In this document: positions 1 through 12,039 of the stretch, piece after piece
How the letters are laid out: every line of letters begins with the position of its first letter
How positions within the stretch are numbered: the stretch's first letter is position 1
Position numbers and translations under genes: made by a program
Notes under the pieces: model-generated
Seen by the model: the letters and a program-made list of their open reading frames with translations, nothing else
The model's database searches: none
What the model was told of the DNA's origin: nothing
From: Stomorhina lunata
Taxonomy: Eukaryota > Arthropoda > Insecta > Diptera > Rhiniidae
Reading direction: 5' to 3'
DNA length: 64,000 nt
NCBI GenBank assembly: GCA_933228675.1
Contig: OW121743.1
Coordinates: 69,132,834 to 69,196,833, forward strand

Positions 1-930
1 CACTAAATTCTGAATAAATTCGAAAAAAAATCAATAGATTTTTATGGTCGATATCTCATTTTGTTGCTATTAGATAAAATAATAAATCTGGAAGTTTTTT
101 GCCGTTTTCGATTTTTCATGATTTTTTTAAAACGAAAATTTTCGCCATTTTTATATAAAAAATATATTTTTTTCTTAAGTTTTTTATTATAACTCCGATA
201 CTATTGATCCGATTGAAACGCGATATATAGACGAATTAAAGGCTATGTAAATCTTAATTTTTCTGATTTTATTTTATTAATATCGGACTAGTAGTTTTTG
301 AGTTATCATTAATAATTTAAAGAAACGTCTAAAAAAAATTGCAATTTAAAAAAAAAAAAATTAAAAAAAAAATCTTGCCATAAAATTTAAAAATTTTACC
401 ATTTTTGTACTAAGGTAGCCATGATACATCAAATGTATATAGTGGTTACTCGAGCACATTTTTGCTGTTGACCTGTGTTATTAACACAAAACATTGGCCA
501 TTTTTAGACAAAAACATCCAAATATAAATAACACTTAAAGTTCCAACTGTACATGGAGAAAATATAACGAAAAATATATTTTGGCGACCCCAATGTGTGG
601 TAAAAACATGTTTTTAATAGTTACGGTTGGAATTATCATTTTCTGATATTAGGAAAGAACATTAGGGTGGTGGGAACTGAGGTCTGATAGATAAATACAA
701 TAACTGGATATCTGCGATTAATGACTATTAAAGTAAAATATTGGCCTCCTTGAGACAAAAACATCGATATATCACACTTTAGCATACGACTGTAAATGCC
801 GAAGATATAACGATAAATGTAATTTGGCGACCCCAATGTGCAAAGAAAATAATTAAAAAAAATTTTTTCGAAAGTGTCTTGCAACAATACTGGTGTACGG
901 CGAACTTTTTTTTTCGAGAAGCCCTAATGT
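1..930. repeat. Diverged duplicated repeat, unclassified
   Basis: Non-coding AT-rich sequence containing two related segments, about 488-598 and 740-842. Both carry the block GACAAAAACATC, then about 60 bases later a GAAGATATAACGA-type block, then GGCGACCCCAATGTG. Between them (about 662-675) lies ATTAGGGTGGTGGG, which resembles the TTAGGGTG ends of the fold-back element at 53.7-57.7 kb. This suggests the remains of two copies or two arms of a mobile repeat. No open frame of note. Family identity is not known. Confidence 0.45.
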
Positions 931-942
931 AACATCCCTTTT

Positions 943-1740
943 TTATACCCTTCACCACCATAGGTGGAAAGAGTATTATAAGTTTGTGCTGATGTATGTA
1001 ACGCATATAAATATTTGTCTTAGACCCACCTTTTAGTATACCAATAACCTTAGAATTACTTTCTGAATCGATTTAGCGATGTCACTCCGTCCGTCTGGTT
1101 GAACGGACCCCCATGTAAACCATGTAATCAAAGTACAGGTCGCAATTCTAAAGATAATTTGATGAAATTTGGCACAGATAATTTTTTTATAGTGTCCATC
1201 CAGGCTATTGAAATTAGACGAAATCGGTCCAATATTTACGGTACCTCCCATAGGTCCCACTTCCTGGAATTGATATATTGGCCACAAATATAAATATTTT
1301 TTCATGACATTAAAAACAAATACTGCTTATGTAAACTAAAACACTGTACCGAATTTCGCTGAAATCGGTTCACATTTGACTATAGCTCCAATACAAACTC
1401 TTCTGACAAAACGCACTTAATGAGACAAAAATCACTAAAACGCTCGTAAACCTACAGATAATGGAAATTTTAAGTTTATTTTTTGTAAACATAATTTTTA
1501 TAATAACTGTAATCAATTTAATAAATTTCGACATAATCGGTCCACATTTGTCCCTAGCTCTCATATAAGTCTTAATGACGGAAACAGCTTAAATATATAT
1601 ACTCGTATATATATGTTTTGAGAAAATGTTTGTATCTGTATTTGTTTGGTCTTTATACAGGAAAAATAACATTGTTGTCCTAAGTTGTGAAGGGTGTCGT
1701 ATGGTCGGGCTTGACCGACTATAGCACTTTCTTACTTGTT
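943..1740 (+). mobile_element. DINE-1-like (Helentron) element, family A copy 1
   Basis: The 5' end reads TATACCCTTCACCACCATAGG, followed by a GTCCGTC-type microsatellite near 1085. The 3' end is the hairpin GGTCGGGCTTGACC followed by CTATAGCACTTTCTTACTTGTT, ending at 1740. This layout (TATACCC start, GTCY microsatellite, hairpin just before the 3' end) matches the fly DINE-1/INE-1 non-autonomous Helentrons. It appears full length (~800 bp) and has no coding capacity. Short frames in it, for example those reading GPPCKPCNQ, recur in every copy because the element is repeated. Confidence 0.75.
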
Positions 1741-3423
1741 AAAATTAAAATTATAATAAAAAAAGTTGTCGGAATATTTATAAATCTCGCGAAAATGTTA
1801 ACAGAAGTTAGAATTTGTTAATAATTGATCCAAATATTATAAATCATTTTAAAGTGTAAAAACTTGCAGTGCTCCTATTATTTTTATTGAAAAACGATTC
1901 CCTTGATTTTCAGTTTTAATTGTCAGTTTTTGATTTTCCTTAATTTTAAGACATTTATGTACATTGACATTAAAATAATATGTGTGTGTGTACTTCCCCT
2001 TTTTTGTCGCCCACTCAACTTATAACTAATTTAGACATTTGGATCAAGTGTAAACATTTCTGGGTTATTGATAAGTGTTACTCAAGTCCATAAAAACATA
2101 TTTCCTAAATTATAAAAATCATGGACATCATATTTTGACCAAATTGCACATTTTTATAAACAATTCAAGGTTTTTCTGGCAGACAGAAAGACATAAAATA
2201 TTTCATATGAAAAGACACGAAACGAAATGGTGGCCACGTCAAAGTGCGTAATTTCAGGTGCGATTAGACATGAAACTAATAATAATAATAATAAAATTGA
2301 AGAAAAAAAAAACAATTTAATTGACTTGATAATCACGTTGCACCCCGAAATTTTAAAGTGGTAAAACCTATAAAGTGTTACCGTTAAATAAACAGTGTCA
2401 GAAATAAAATGCAGCTTAAATAATTTTATTTCATCAAAACAAACAAATCCACCGGCCACCAGTTTGTTGCACAATTGTACAATATTTTTGGATCTTTTTT
2501 AAAAACTTTAAAATAAATTTTATTTAACCTTGAATTTGTCTTAACCATAATCATATGTGATTGCTATTAGTTGGAAAAAAATATCACAAGTTTTCTGTAA
2601 AAAACTTTGTAACATGTTAAGCATAATAATTGTCTTGAGTTAAAATTGCATTTATTGGTAATGACAAAATATATGACTCAAAAAATGGTATATGTTTAAT
2701 TTGGTTGAAAGTCCAAAAGTCAAATTTAAAAAGTATTTTCTAGAGTAAAGGGCTTGTTTTGGTGGTTGATTATGAAAATGTATCTAAATAAAATTGATTT
2801 GTAAATTTATTTAAATTTTGTAACAAAGCAAAACAAAGTATGTGTCTTAAGTCTTTTGTTTATTTTGTAAAAGTCAAAAACGACAAATGCCGGCTTTTCT
2901 ATACAAAGTTTGTTGCTTAAGTCTTTTGTTTTTTTTCCAACACACGTGTTTGTTACTTTGCAACCAGTTTTTATGTTCTTAATATAGTAAATTTTATTTA
3001 TAAACTTTAATATGAAGAAATAAACACATATTTTTTAGTAAATACCAATAAATTTGTAAATTTAGCAATAAAATATTAACGTAATTTATAACATTTTTTA
3101 ATGTCTTTATAGTATTAGTCTTCTGTTTAACTAAAATTATATAATATTTGTTGATTTATGTCTCAATTTTACATTACAACACTTTCTGTTGACAACTTCT
3201 AATCATAAAAATGTCATTAGGTTTAGTCAATTTTTAACTACTAATTGTTAACTCTAATCACTTATTATTGACTTTTCTGTTTATTTATTTACACTCATAA
3301 ATTATCATAAGTAAACACAATAAATTAACTATATTTATATATTTTCCGCTACTAATATAAGTGTCAATATTACTACTTAAACGGATTTTAGCTTGTTACT
3401 TTTATTGATTTTAGTACTTTGTT
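1741..3423. other. AT-rich intergenic or intronic stretch, no gene seen
   Basis: Holds a short TG run (about 1980-1992), an AAT run (about 2278-2294) and two copies of a 28-30 base motif containing AAGTCTTTTGTT (2832-2860 and 2902-2930; see findings). A 106-codon open frame on the minus strand (2154-2474) is rich in F, L and I, lacks recognisable motifs and is judged spurious. Nothing else supportable. Confidence 0.6.
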
Positions 3424-4246
3424 TTTATACCCTTCACCGCCATAGGTTACAAACATCAGCACAAACCCAATATACTCTATATTGGGTTTGTGCTGATGTT
3501 TGTAACGCATAGAAATATTGGTCGGAGACCCACGTTTTAGTATACCGATCGACTTAGAATCACTTCCTGGGTTGTTTTAACGATGTCCGTCCGGCTGGAT
3601 GGCTGGCCGGTTATCCATGTAAGCTTGTTATCATTCTACAGGTCGTAACTATAAAGAAAATTTGATGGCACAGACTCATATTTTGGTCCTATTCTTTTTT
3701 GGCGAAATTGGATTACAATTTCGGGTACCTCCCATAGGGATGCCTTCCCGAAATAGAGTTTTTGGTCCTTTACAGCCAGAAATTTAGTTGTATTTTTATA
3801 ACATTCAGCACAAATATTGCTTATCATAACCTTAATCAGTGTTTCTAATTTTGTAGAAATCGGCCCATATTTGACCATACCTCCCATACAAGACACATTC
3901 TCAAAAGACGTTTACATACACATAAAAGCACAAAAATGTCAATAACTCCAAAGATAAATGCACATGATTAAACTTAAACTTTGCACAGATAAATATTTTG
4001 TAAATATGAACCAATAACCAAAATTTGGTAACAATCGGTCCACAATTGACCCTAGCTCCCATATAAGGCCCTTAGACGGAAATGTTATAAATCTCGAAAT
4101 TTTGAAAAAATAGCACATAGTATATGTATGTATGTATGTCTCTAAGATTTAAGGAAAACTTGTTCAATTGTTGGTCTATATTTGACCTTAGTAGTGAAGG
4201 GCATTACATAGTCGAGCTTAACCGACTATAGCTTTTCTTACTTGTT
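3424..4246 (+). mobile_element. DINE-1-like element, family A copy 2, with internal palindrome
   Basis: Starts TATACCCTTCACCGCC and ends with hairpin-like GTCGAGCTTAACCGAC followed by CTTACTTGTT at 4246. The microsatellite is short (GTCCGTCC near 3584). More diverged from the other family A copies than they are from one another. Just inside the 5' end it carries a perfect inverted repeat of 28-base arms (3446-3473 and 3479-3506, 5-base spacer). One arm is the normal family A sequence and the other is an inverted copy of it. Confidence 0.7.
3446..3506. repeat. Perfect 28-bp inverted repeat (hairpin)
   Basis: Arms 3446-3473 and 3479-3506 are exact reverse complements around the spacer ACTCT. 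The right arm (TTTGTGCTGATGTTTGTAAC) is the ordinary start of a family A element, so the left arm is a secondary inverted copy. Confidence 0.9.
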
Positions 4247-4437
4247 GTTTTTGCAAATAAGTCAAATAAACATAAATAAATATTATCACAAAAAATATTT
4301 ATAACTGAGAGAAAAGTTTGAATCATTTGTTTAAAAACTACATATTTTTAGAACAATATTTTACAATTTATTAACATTTTTATAACAACAGCAATAAAAG
4401 TTTAAGTTTTGAGTTTTTCAAACTCAACAAGTCCAAG

Positions 4438-7032
4438 TCCATTTTTTGAAAAATTTCTTATAAAAATAAGAAATTTAATTTTTTAAACATCTCTTATTTT
4501 TATAGGAAATTTTTCCTATAAAAATAAACAATTTTTGAAAAATTTCCTATAAAAATAAGAAATTTTTGAAAAATTTCCTATAAAAATAAGAAATTTTTGA
4601 AAAATTTCCTATAAAAATAAGAAATTTTTGAAAAATTTCCTATAAAAATAAGAAATTTTTGAAAAATTTCCTATAAAAATACGAAATTTTTGAAAAATTT
4701 CCTATAAAAATAAGAAATTTTTGAAAAATTTCCTATAAAAATAAGAAATTTTTGAAAAATTTCCTATTTTTATAGGAAATTTTTGAAAAATTTCCTATAA
4801 AAATAGAAAATTTTTGAAAAATTTCCTATAAAAATAGAAAACTTTTGAGAAATTTCCTATAAAAATAGAAAATTTTTGAAAAATTTCCTATAAAAATAGA
4901 AAATTTTTGAAAAATTTCCTATAAAAATAGAAAATTTTTGAAAAATTTCCTATAAAAATAGAAAATTTTTGAAAAATTTCCTATAAAAATAGAAAATTTT
5001 TGAAAAATTTCCTATAAAAATAGAAAATTTTTGAAAAATTTCCTATAAAAATAGAAAATTTTTGAAAAATTTCCTATAAAAATAGAAAATTTTTGAAAAA
5101 TTTCCTATAAAAATAGAAAATTTTTGAAAAATTTCCTATAAAAATAGAAAATTTTTAAAAAATTTCCTATAAAAATAGAAAATTTTTGAAAAATTTCCTA
5201 TAAAAATATGAAATTTTTGAAAAAATTCCTATAAAAAAAAGAAATTTTTGAAAAATTTCCTATAAAAATAGAAAATTTTTGAAAAACTTCCTATAAAAAT
5301 AGAAAATGTTTGAAAAATTTCCTATAAAAATAGGAAATTTTTGAAAAATTTCCTATAAAAATAGGAAATTTTTGAAAAAATTCCTATAAAAATAGGAAAT
5401 TTTTGAAAAAATTCCTATTTTTATAGGAAAAAATTCCTATAAAAATTTTTCAAAAATTTCCTATTTTTATAGGAAATTTTTAAAAAAAATTTCCTATAAA
5501 AATAGGAAATTTTTGAAAAATTTCCTATAAAAATAGGAAATTTTTGAAAAATTTCCTATAAAAATAGGAAATTTTTGAAAAATTTCCTATAAAAATAGGA
5601 AATTTTTGAAAAATTTCCTATAAAAATAGGAAATTTTTGAAAAATTTCCTATAAAAATAGGAAATTTTTGAAAAATTTCCTATAAAAATAGGAAATTTTT
5701 GAAAAATTTCCTATAAAAATAGGAAATTTTTGAAAAATTTCCTATAAAAATAGGAAATTTTTGAAAAATTTCCTATAAAAATAGGAAATTTTTGAAAAAT
5801 TTCCTATAAAAATAGGAAATTTTTGAAAAATTTCCTATAAAAATAGGAAATTTTTGAAAAATTTCCTATAAAAATAGGAAATTTTTGAAAAATTTCCTAT
5901 AAAAATAGGAAATTTTTGAAAAATTTCCTATAAAAATAGGAAATTTTTGAAAAATTTCCTATAAAAATAGAAAATTTTTGAAAAATTTCCTATAAAAATA
6001 GGAAATTTTTGAAAAATTTCCTATAAAAATAGGAAATTTTTGAAAAATTTCTTATAAAAATAGGAAATTTTTGAAAAATTTCCTATAAAAATAGGAAATT
6101 TTTGAAAAATTTCCTATAAAAATAGGAAATTTTTGAAAAATTTCCTATAAAAATAGGAAATTTTTGAAAAATTTCCTATAAAAATAGGAAATTTTTGAAA
6201 AATTTCCTATAAAAATAGGAAATTTTTGAAAAATTTCCTATAAAAATAGGAAATTTTTGAAAAATTTCCTATAAAAATAGGAAATTTTTGAAAAATTTCC
6301 TATAAAAATAGGAAATTTTTGAAAAATTTCCTATAAAAATAAAAAATTTTTGAAATTGAATTTCATATAAAAATAGAAATTTTTTGAAAAATTTCCTATA
6401 AAAATAAAAAATTTTTGAAATTGAATTTCATATAAAAATAGAAATTTTTTGAAAAATTTCCTATAAAAATAGAAAATTTTTATAGGAAATTTTCCTATAA
6501 AAATAGAAAATTTTTGAAAAATTTCCTATAAAAATAGAAATTTTTTTAAAAATTTCCTATAAAAATAGAAATTTTTTGAAAAATTTCCTATAAAAATAGA
6601 AAATTTTTGAAAAATTTCCTATAAAAATAGACAATTTTTGAAAAATTTCCTATAAAAATAGAAATTTTTTGAAAAATTTCCTATAAAAACAGAAAATTTT
6701 TGAAAAATTTTCTATAAAAATAGACAATTTTTGAAAAATTTCCTATAAAAATAGAAAATTTTTAAAAAATTCCCTAAAAAAATAGAAAATTTTTGAAAAA
6801 TTTCCTTTAAAAACATAAAATTTTTGAAAAAAATTCTTTAAAAATAGAAAATTTTTGAAAAAATTCCTTTCAAAATAAAAAATTTTTGAAATTGAATTTC
6901 ATATAAAAATATAAATTTTTTGAAAAATTTCCTATAAAAATAGAATAAATTTTGAAAAATTTCTTATAAAATAGAAAATTTTTGAAAAAATTTCCTATAA
7001 AAATATAAAATTTTTTTTGAAATTTCCTATAA
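4438..7032. repeat. Satellite array 1, 31-bp unit
   Basis: About 80 tandem units of 31 bp. Each combines GAAATTTTTGAAAAATTTCC with TATAAAAATAG. Variants are sorted along the array: units ending AAAATAAG at 4540-4750, AAAATAG then AAAA at about 4800-5210, and AAAATAGG then AAA at about 5320-6340, then a degenerate tail to 7032. The TTTCCTAT and ATAGGAAA segments are complementary across AAAA, so each unit of the middle block can form a hairpin. Occasional inverted units occur at about 4490-4515, 4763-4783 and 5415-5480. No spacers, so not CRISPR. Confidence 0.95.
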
Positions 7033-7345
7033 AGTTGTTTTATTACTGATTAACTTATGACTGTTTAAAGATTTTTAATCGAATCGAGTTTTAAAAAGTT
7101 ATAACTAGTAATTGACTTTGTAGTAAAAAACTATTAAAAAAAACACGGATATATTTAATGTTATGATCGGACTACAAATAATGACACAAAATCCTAAAAG
7201 GGCGGCATTTGCCAAAACGATTTTACAATTTACACGCTTCTTTTTAAAGCGCGAAATAAAAAAAATAAGAAATTAGAAATTAAAAAAGAACGAATTAAAA
7301 AAACGATGGCTTTTAAAACGTAAATAGTTTATTGAATTTAAAAAA
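7033..7345. other. Spacer, no gene seen; ends in one copy of a ~56-bp direct repeat
   Basis: AT-rich sequence with a slightly GC-richer patch near 7195-7255. Positions 7288-7345 (CGATGGCTTTTAAAACGTAA core) are repeated at 8072-8127, flanking the DINE-like element between them. Confidence 0.6.
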
Positions 7346-8068
7346 ATAAGTAAGAAAGTGCTATAGTCGGTCAAGCACGACCATACGATACCCTTCACTA
7401 CTAAGGTCAGAGGTGCTCTTTTTCCTGTATAAAGACAAATATTTTCTAAATTTTGTCATCATACAAACATTTTCTTCAAACTTATTTTTAAGCTGTTTCC
7501 GTCATTTGGACTTATATGCGATCTAGGGTCAACTGTGGACCAATTATCTTGAAATTTGACAAATTCATTATAAATATTTTGTCTCATTTAGTGCGTTTTG
7601 ACAGAAGAGTTTGTATGGGAGCTATGATCAAATGTGTACCGATTTCAACGAAATTTGATACAGTAATTTTAGTTTATATAAGTAGTATTTGTTTTAAATT
7701 TCATGAAAAAATATTGATATTTGTGGTCAATATATTAATTCAGGGGAGAGGGACCTATGGGAGGTACCATAAAGAATGAACCGATTTTGACAAATTTTGA
7801 CAATAGTTATGGTTCTACTATCAAAAAACTGATCTGTGCCAAATTTCATCAAATTATCTTTAGAACCGCGACCTGTAGTTTGATTACAAGGTTTACATGG
7901 GGGTCCAGCCAGCCAGACGGACGGACGGACATTGCTAAATCGACTTAGAAAGTGATTCTAAGCCTATTGGTATAATAAAACGTGGGTCTAAGATAAATAT
8001 TTCTATGCGTTACATACATCAGCACAAACTTATAATACCCTTTCCACCTATGGTGGTGAAGGGTATAA
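7346..8068 (-). mobile_element. DINE-1-like element, family A copy 3
   Basis: Read on the minus strand: starts TATACCCTTCACCACCATAGG at the 8068 end. It has (GTCC)n near 7917-7930 and ends with the hairpin and CTTACTT at 7346-7375. About 720 bp. It is flanked by direct repeats of about 56 bp (7288-7345 and 8072-8127). That is not expected of a Helitron insertion, which makes no target duplication. Confidence 0.75.
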
Positions 8069-8125
8069 AAAAAACGAATTAAAAAAATGATGGCTTTTAA
8101 AACGTAAATAATTGATTGAATTAAA

Positions 8126-9961
8126 AACAAGTAAGAGTGTTATATTCGGCTGTGCCGAATCTTATATACCCACCATCAAGTTGTGTTAAATTTAGAAACA
8201 TATCTCATATATCTACAAGGGTGCAGCTAATTCAAAATCTGCACCAAAACTGGAAAAATCGCTAAGCTATTTGGTATTGTTGGTAAAACCTTTGGACTAA
8301 ATTAGGTTTTCGTAGCTTTATAGTTCAACATTCAAAAATATTTTAGTGGTTTCCCCAGTATTTACTTTGATCAAAATTCGGTCTCATAACCAGGTATAGT
8401 TTTACATTAATAAGTTGTTAAATACTTTTCGTTGTGATTAATATGTAGTTAGGCTAAACACGTTAATAGTAATACGACAGGTCCATATATTTCGTTATGA
8501 GTTCCTAATGCATTCATCATATATAAAGTCTGGGCTGAACATTGATTGATGCCTATCTAATTTCATAGGTGCAATCTTAATATAATGAATGTACCTCCAA
8601 ATCTTTTTGATTGTAGATATGAAAAGGGGATGTTATATATATAAGAATTATAGCCAAATGTTGACCGATTATAACAAAATTTTACACACTGGCTGGTATA
8701 TATAGAGAGCTTATTCTTGCAAAATTTAGTGACCATAGCTATCATAGTTTCTAATTTAATAGCTTTTAACTGGCCTTTGCTAAAATTTTTGGTTTCCGTG
8801 AGTGTTTTTCACATGAAAGCTAAAGTCAAATATGGACTGATTCCTATAAAATTTGATAAACTGATCAAAAATTGCATAAAACTTCCCTATTTTAAATTTA
8901 ATCGTCATAGCTATTACAATTGTATTCAATTTATCAGCATTAATGTGTTTCCCGGGGCGGGGTTATATGGGAGCTCTAACTAAATTTGAACCGATTTTGT
9001 CCATTTTCAACACACATCTTTTTCAAGATATCCAAAATACTTTTGTAAAATTTTGTCCCTCTAGCTCTTTTCGTTAAGGCGCTATCGTGCTTTTATCTGA
9101 CGGACAGACGGACATAAACAACCTTTTTTTATGTATTTTTGTGTTTCCATAAGTTTTTTATATGGGAGCTATGGTCAAATGGTGACCGATTGTGACGAAA
9201 TTTTGCACACTGGCTGGCATTGACATAAGACTTCCTTGTGCTTAATTTAGTCTTACTAGCTCTTGTAGTTAAGGAGCTATCACGGAGCTGACGGACAGAC
9301 GGACATAAATCCCCCTTTTCTTTTTGAATTTTTGTGTTTTCGTAAGTTTTTTATATGGGAGCTAGGTCAAATAGTGACCGATTGTGACAAAATTTTGCAC
9401 ACTGGCTGGCATTGATATAAGATTTCTTGTGCCAAATTTAGTGGTTATATCTGTTATACTTTTAGATTTATTGGCATTTAAGTGTATTTTGGGTGAAATT
9501 TAGCCTGTTTTCGTAAGTTTTTTGTATGGGAGCTGTGGCTAAATGTGAACCGATTTCGATGAAATTTTATATGCTGCCTAGTGCTTATCTAAAACTTCTA
9601 GATACCAAATTTTGTCATCATAACTGTCATAATTTGTCATTTATTAGCAAATAAGCGATTAGCCTAGACGAGGTTATACGGGAGCTATGGCCAAATGCTA
9701 ACCGATTTTGCCCAATTTCAATACCAAAATTTTCTCATAGATAAAGAATGTTTTTGCTAAGTTTCAGTTAGCTAGCTCTTTTCGTTTAGACGTTATCGTG
9801 ATTTCAACAGACAGACAGACAGACGGACATAGCTCAATCGTCTTAGAATTTCATAAGGATTCAGAATATATATCGTTTTTGATTTTTGAACCATTATTAA
9901 GGAAATTACAAACGGAATGACAATCTCAATATACCCCCATTCTTTTTAATGGTGGGTATAA
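8126..9961 (-). mobile_element. DINE-1-like element, family C, long (1.8 kb)
   Basis: On the minus strand it begins TATACCCACCATTAAAAAG (9961 end), has a GTCTGTC microsatellite (about 9808-9830), and ends with the hairpin ATTCGGCACAGCCGAATA then CACTCTTACTTGTT at 8126. The interior holds three related blocks of about 200-230 bp (roughly 9075-9300, 9300-9500 and 8990-9120), each with a GTCCGTCTGTC-type run and TATGGGAGCTATGGTCAAAT. The element therefore seems to have grown by internal duplication. Same 3' hairpin class as family B. Confidence 0.75.
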
Positions 9962-11384
9962 AAAAATCAAGTATAAACGTACTCGTTCTTAAATAAGCGT
10001 AATCTCCGGCAATGAGTAATGAATCAAAATGAATCAAAATTTGATATGCAAATGTATAACTTTATTATTACAAAGAAAAAGTCCCCGGTTAAATAAATAT
10101 TTGAAGAATGTTCCCTAAAGTAAATATTTTGCCAGTAAAATTTTGTGCTTGTTTATAATTGGTTTGATGAATAAATGACTTAACAAATTATCAAACATTT
10201 TAAGAAATTAGCATTAATTATAAGATTTTAAAGTAATGCTCATCTAAAGCATTCATTCATTCATAAAGATTTATGACACTAATAAATTTTCAATCATATA
10301 TATTTTATACGTTTATATGACACAAATTGAGGATAAACATATCGAGAGCCTCATAAAAAGAGATTTTGAAAAAATTGGTTCATAGACGGTATTGAATACA
10401 GGCTCTCGATATAAAATTTATAAACGAAAAGTCAAAAATATAAGATAATAAAATATTTAGAGAAACGAAATTGTCTGCATTTAAAACAGTCTCGTCATTA
10501 GTCTAACTTAACATTTTCATATTATTCAAAAATATTTTCGTTACTACATATTTAGGCCTATTTTAAAAATTTGTATTCTCATTTTTGCAATATAATGACT
10601 AGTTATGCATAATCTTCTTTTTTCGTAGGTTAATAACATTTTCAAAAAAAAAATCAATGCCAATTTTATATTTCGCATAACTGATCAGTGATCCCATAGA
10701 AATACAAAAATATGATAATAATAAGAAAATTATTCAAACTTTTTGTTCATCATTTTATATTCAGAAACAAAAGACCATCATCAGACTCTCACAAAATTTA
10801 AAATATTGTTACACGTTTTTAATAAAACTCAATAAATGATACAAAATTCGTCATAAAGTCTGTCCAGTTCAGTCTAGTCCATCCAGTCCCGGCATTATGA
10901 CATTAGGCCGTTTGGCAAAAAATTAGAGTGTTTGCTTTTCTTGTTGGAACTTTAAGGTCAAAAATTAAGAATCTTGAAAAGTGAGTTTTGTTTCTTTAAA
11001 AATTTTATTTATTCTCAAATACATTCGATTTTTTAACAAAAGCGTCTTTTAATAACTAAATTCTTTGAGTAAAGTCAAATCTTTGTTATGTCTTTTTTTT
11101 CAAAGTAATAAAAATTCAACTAAATTAAAATCTTTGTTCACAAGTTTTTATGTCTGTGGTTCTTTAATGTTTTTTAATAATTTTTTAAATATTTTTTTTT
11201 CTTACATTTAATTGGCTTGTACTTGAATATCAGATAAAAATTTACTTATTTTCTACATTAAAAATTATAATAAAAATTCTTATCTGATGGCTAATGCTGA
11301 TTTGAAGCGTCCGTCATAAGATTAAGATTTATCTTAAAGACAAGTTGAGGGATGCTTCCTTATTGAAGTAATTTTTATATCCTA
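9962..11384. other. AT-rich stretch without gene
   Basis: Contains one small inverted-repeat structure (10340-10411, listed separately). Otherwise no open frame, repeat array or RNA gene could be supported. Confidence 0.6.
10340..10411. repeat. Short element with 12-bp perfect inverted ends
   Basis: TATCGAGAGCCT at 10340-10351 is the exact reverse complement of 10400-10411. The 48 bases between include ATAAAAAGAGATTTTG and CGGTATTGAATA. A related sequence lies at about 12645-12695 (ATAAAAAGAGATTTTGGTTC, then GGCGGTATTGAATA), so this is a dispersed small repeat, possibly a MITE remnant. Confidence 0.5.
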
Positions 11385-11485
11385 CATTAAAAAAAGTAGA
11401 AAAGGTATTAAAGGTTTGTCTTGATGTAAGTAACTCATAGAAATGAACTTATGGACAAAATTTGATCAATACCTTTTATTTTTTT
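11385..11485 (+). mobile_element. Degenerate DINE-1-like 5' fragment
   Basis: GGTATTAAAGGTTTGTCTTG followed by TGTAAGTAACTCATAGAAAT is a decayed version of the family A 5' region (GGTATTATAAGTTTGTGCTG, TGTAACGCATAGAAAT). No microsatellite or 3' end is left. Confidence 0.5.
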
Positions 11486-11544
11486 TTTTTTGTACCAAAA
11501 AATTTAAATTTTACAAAGTATTTCTGTTACCTCATATTGCACTT

Positions 11545-11779
11545 GTTCAATAAGAGGTTATTAACTCAAAATTTTTAAATTTTCACTTTTTTTAAAGAAA
11601 TTGATGTGTAGTAGTCTTATCTACCCACTGTAAAAATCTGACATTATTCTCACTATAATTTCACCAAAAAAAACTACAGTTTTACCCCTCTTCCTTATAT
11701 GAAAGTAGTAGTAAAATAAAATAGTTTTTTGACTCTACAGAAAATTAAAAAATTTTGAGTTAATACCCTCTTGTTGATC
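11545..11779. mobile_element. Candidate MITE with ~40-bp inverted ends
   Basis: The left arm 11545-11584 contains AAGAGGTTATTAACTCAAAA and matches the reverse complement of 11740-11779 with a few mismatches. Weaker pairing continues outward on both sides (CCTCATATTGC against its partner near 11787). The 155-bp centre has no coding frame. Size and long inverted ends fit a MITE. No target-site duplication was clear by eye and the family is unknown. Confidence 0.5.
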
Positions 11780-12039
11780 AAAAGCGATATGAAACTTTCT
11801 TTTCGAAATAACAAAAATGATGACGAAAGAGATAAATAATTGTGATGGGTTGACAGGTGGCAACTCAACTGGCGATTCAATTTTCAGTATCTCTTTTGTA
11901 TTTTGTACAAATTATTTCTGGTACCTCATATAGAACTGTCTTTTCGAAATGATAGGAATGATAGCGAAAGAGATGAATGGCTCAATTCAACTCAACCTCA
12001 GTTGTTTTGACAGTTGGCAATGCAACTGACGATTAAGTT

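Noticed and set aside
1099..1293. Recurring short frames (GPPCKPCNQ, WPIYQFREVGPMGG) in many places
   Set aside because: They are translations of family A DINE-like copies on either strand, interrupted differently in each copy.
2154..2474. 106-codon minus-strand frame
   Set aside because: Low-information F/L/I-rich sequence crossing an AAT run; no motif, no supported start or splice context.
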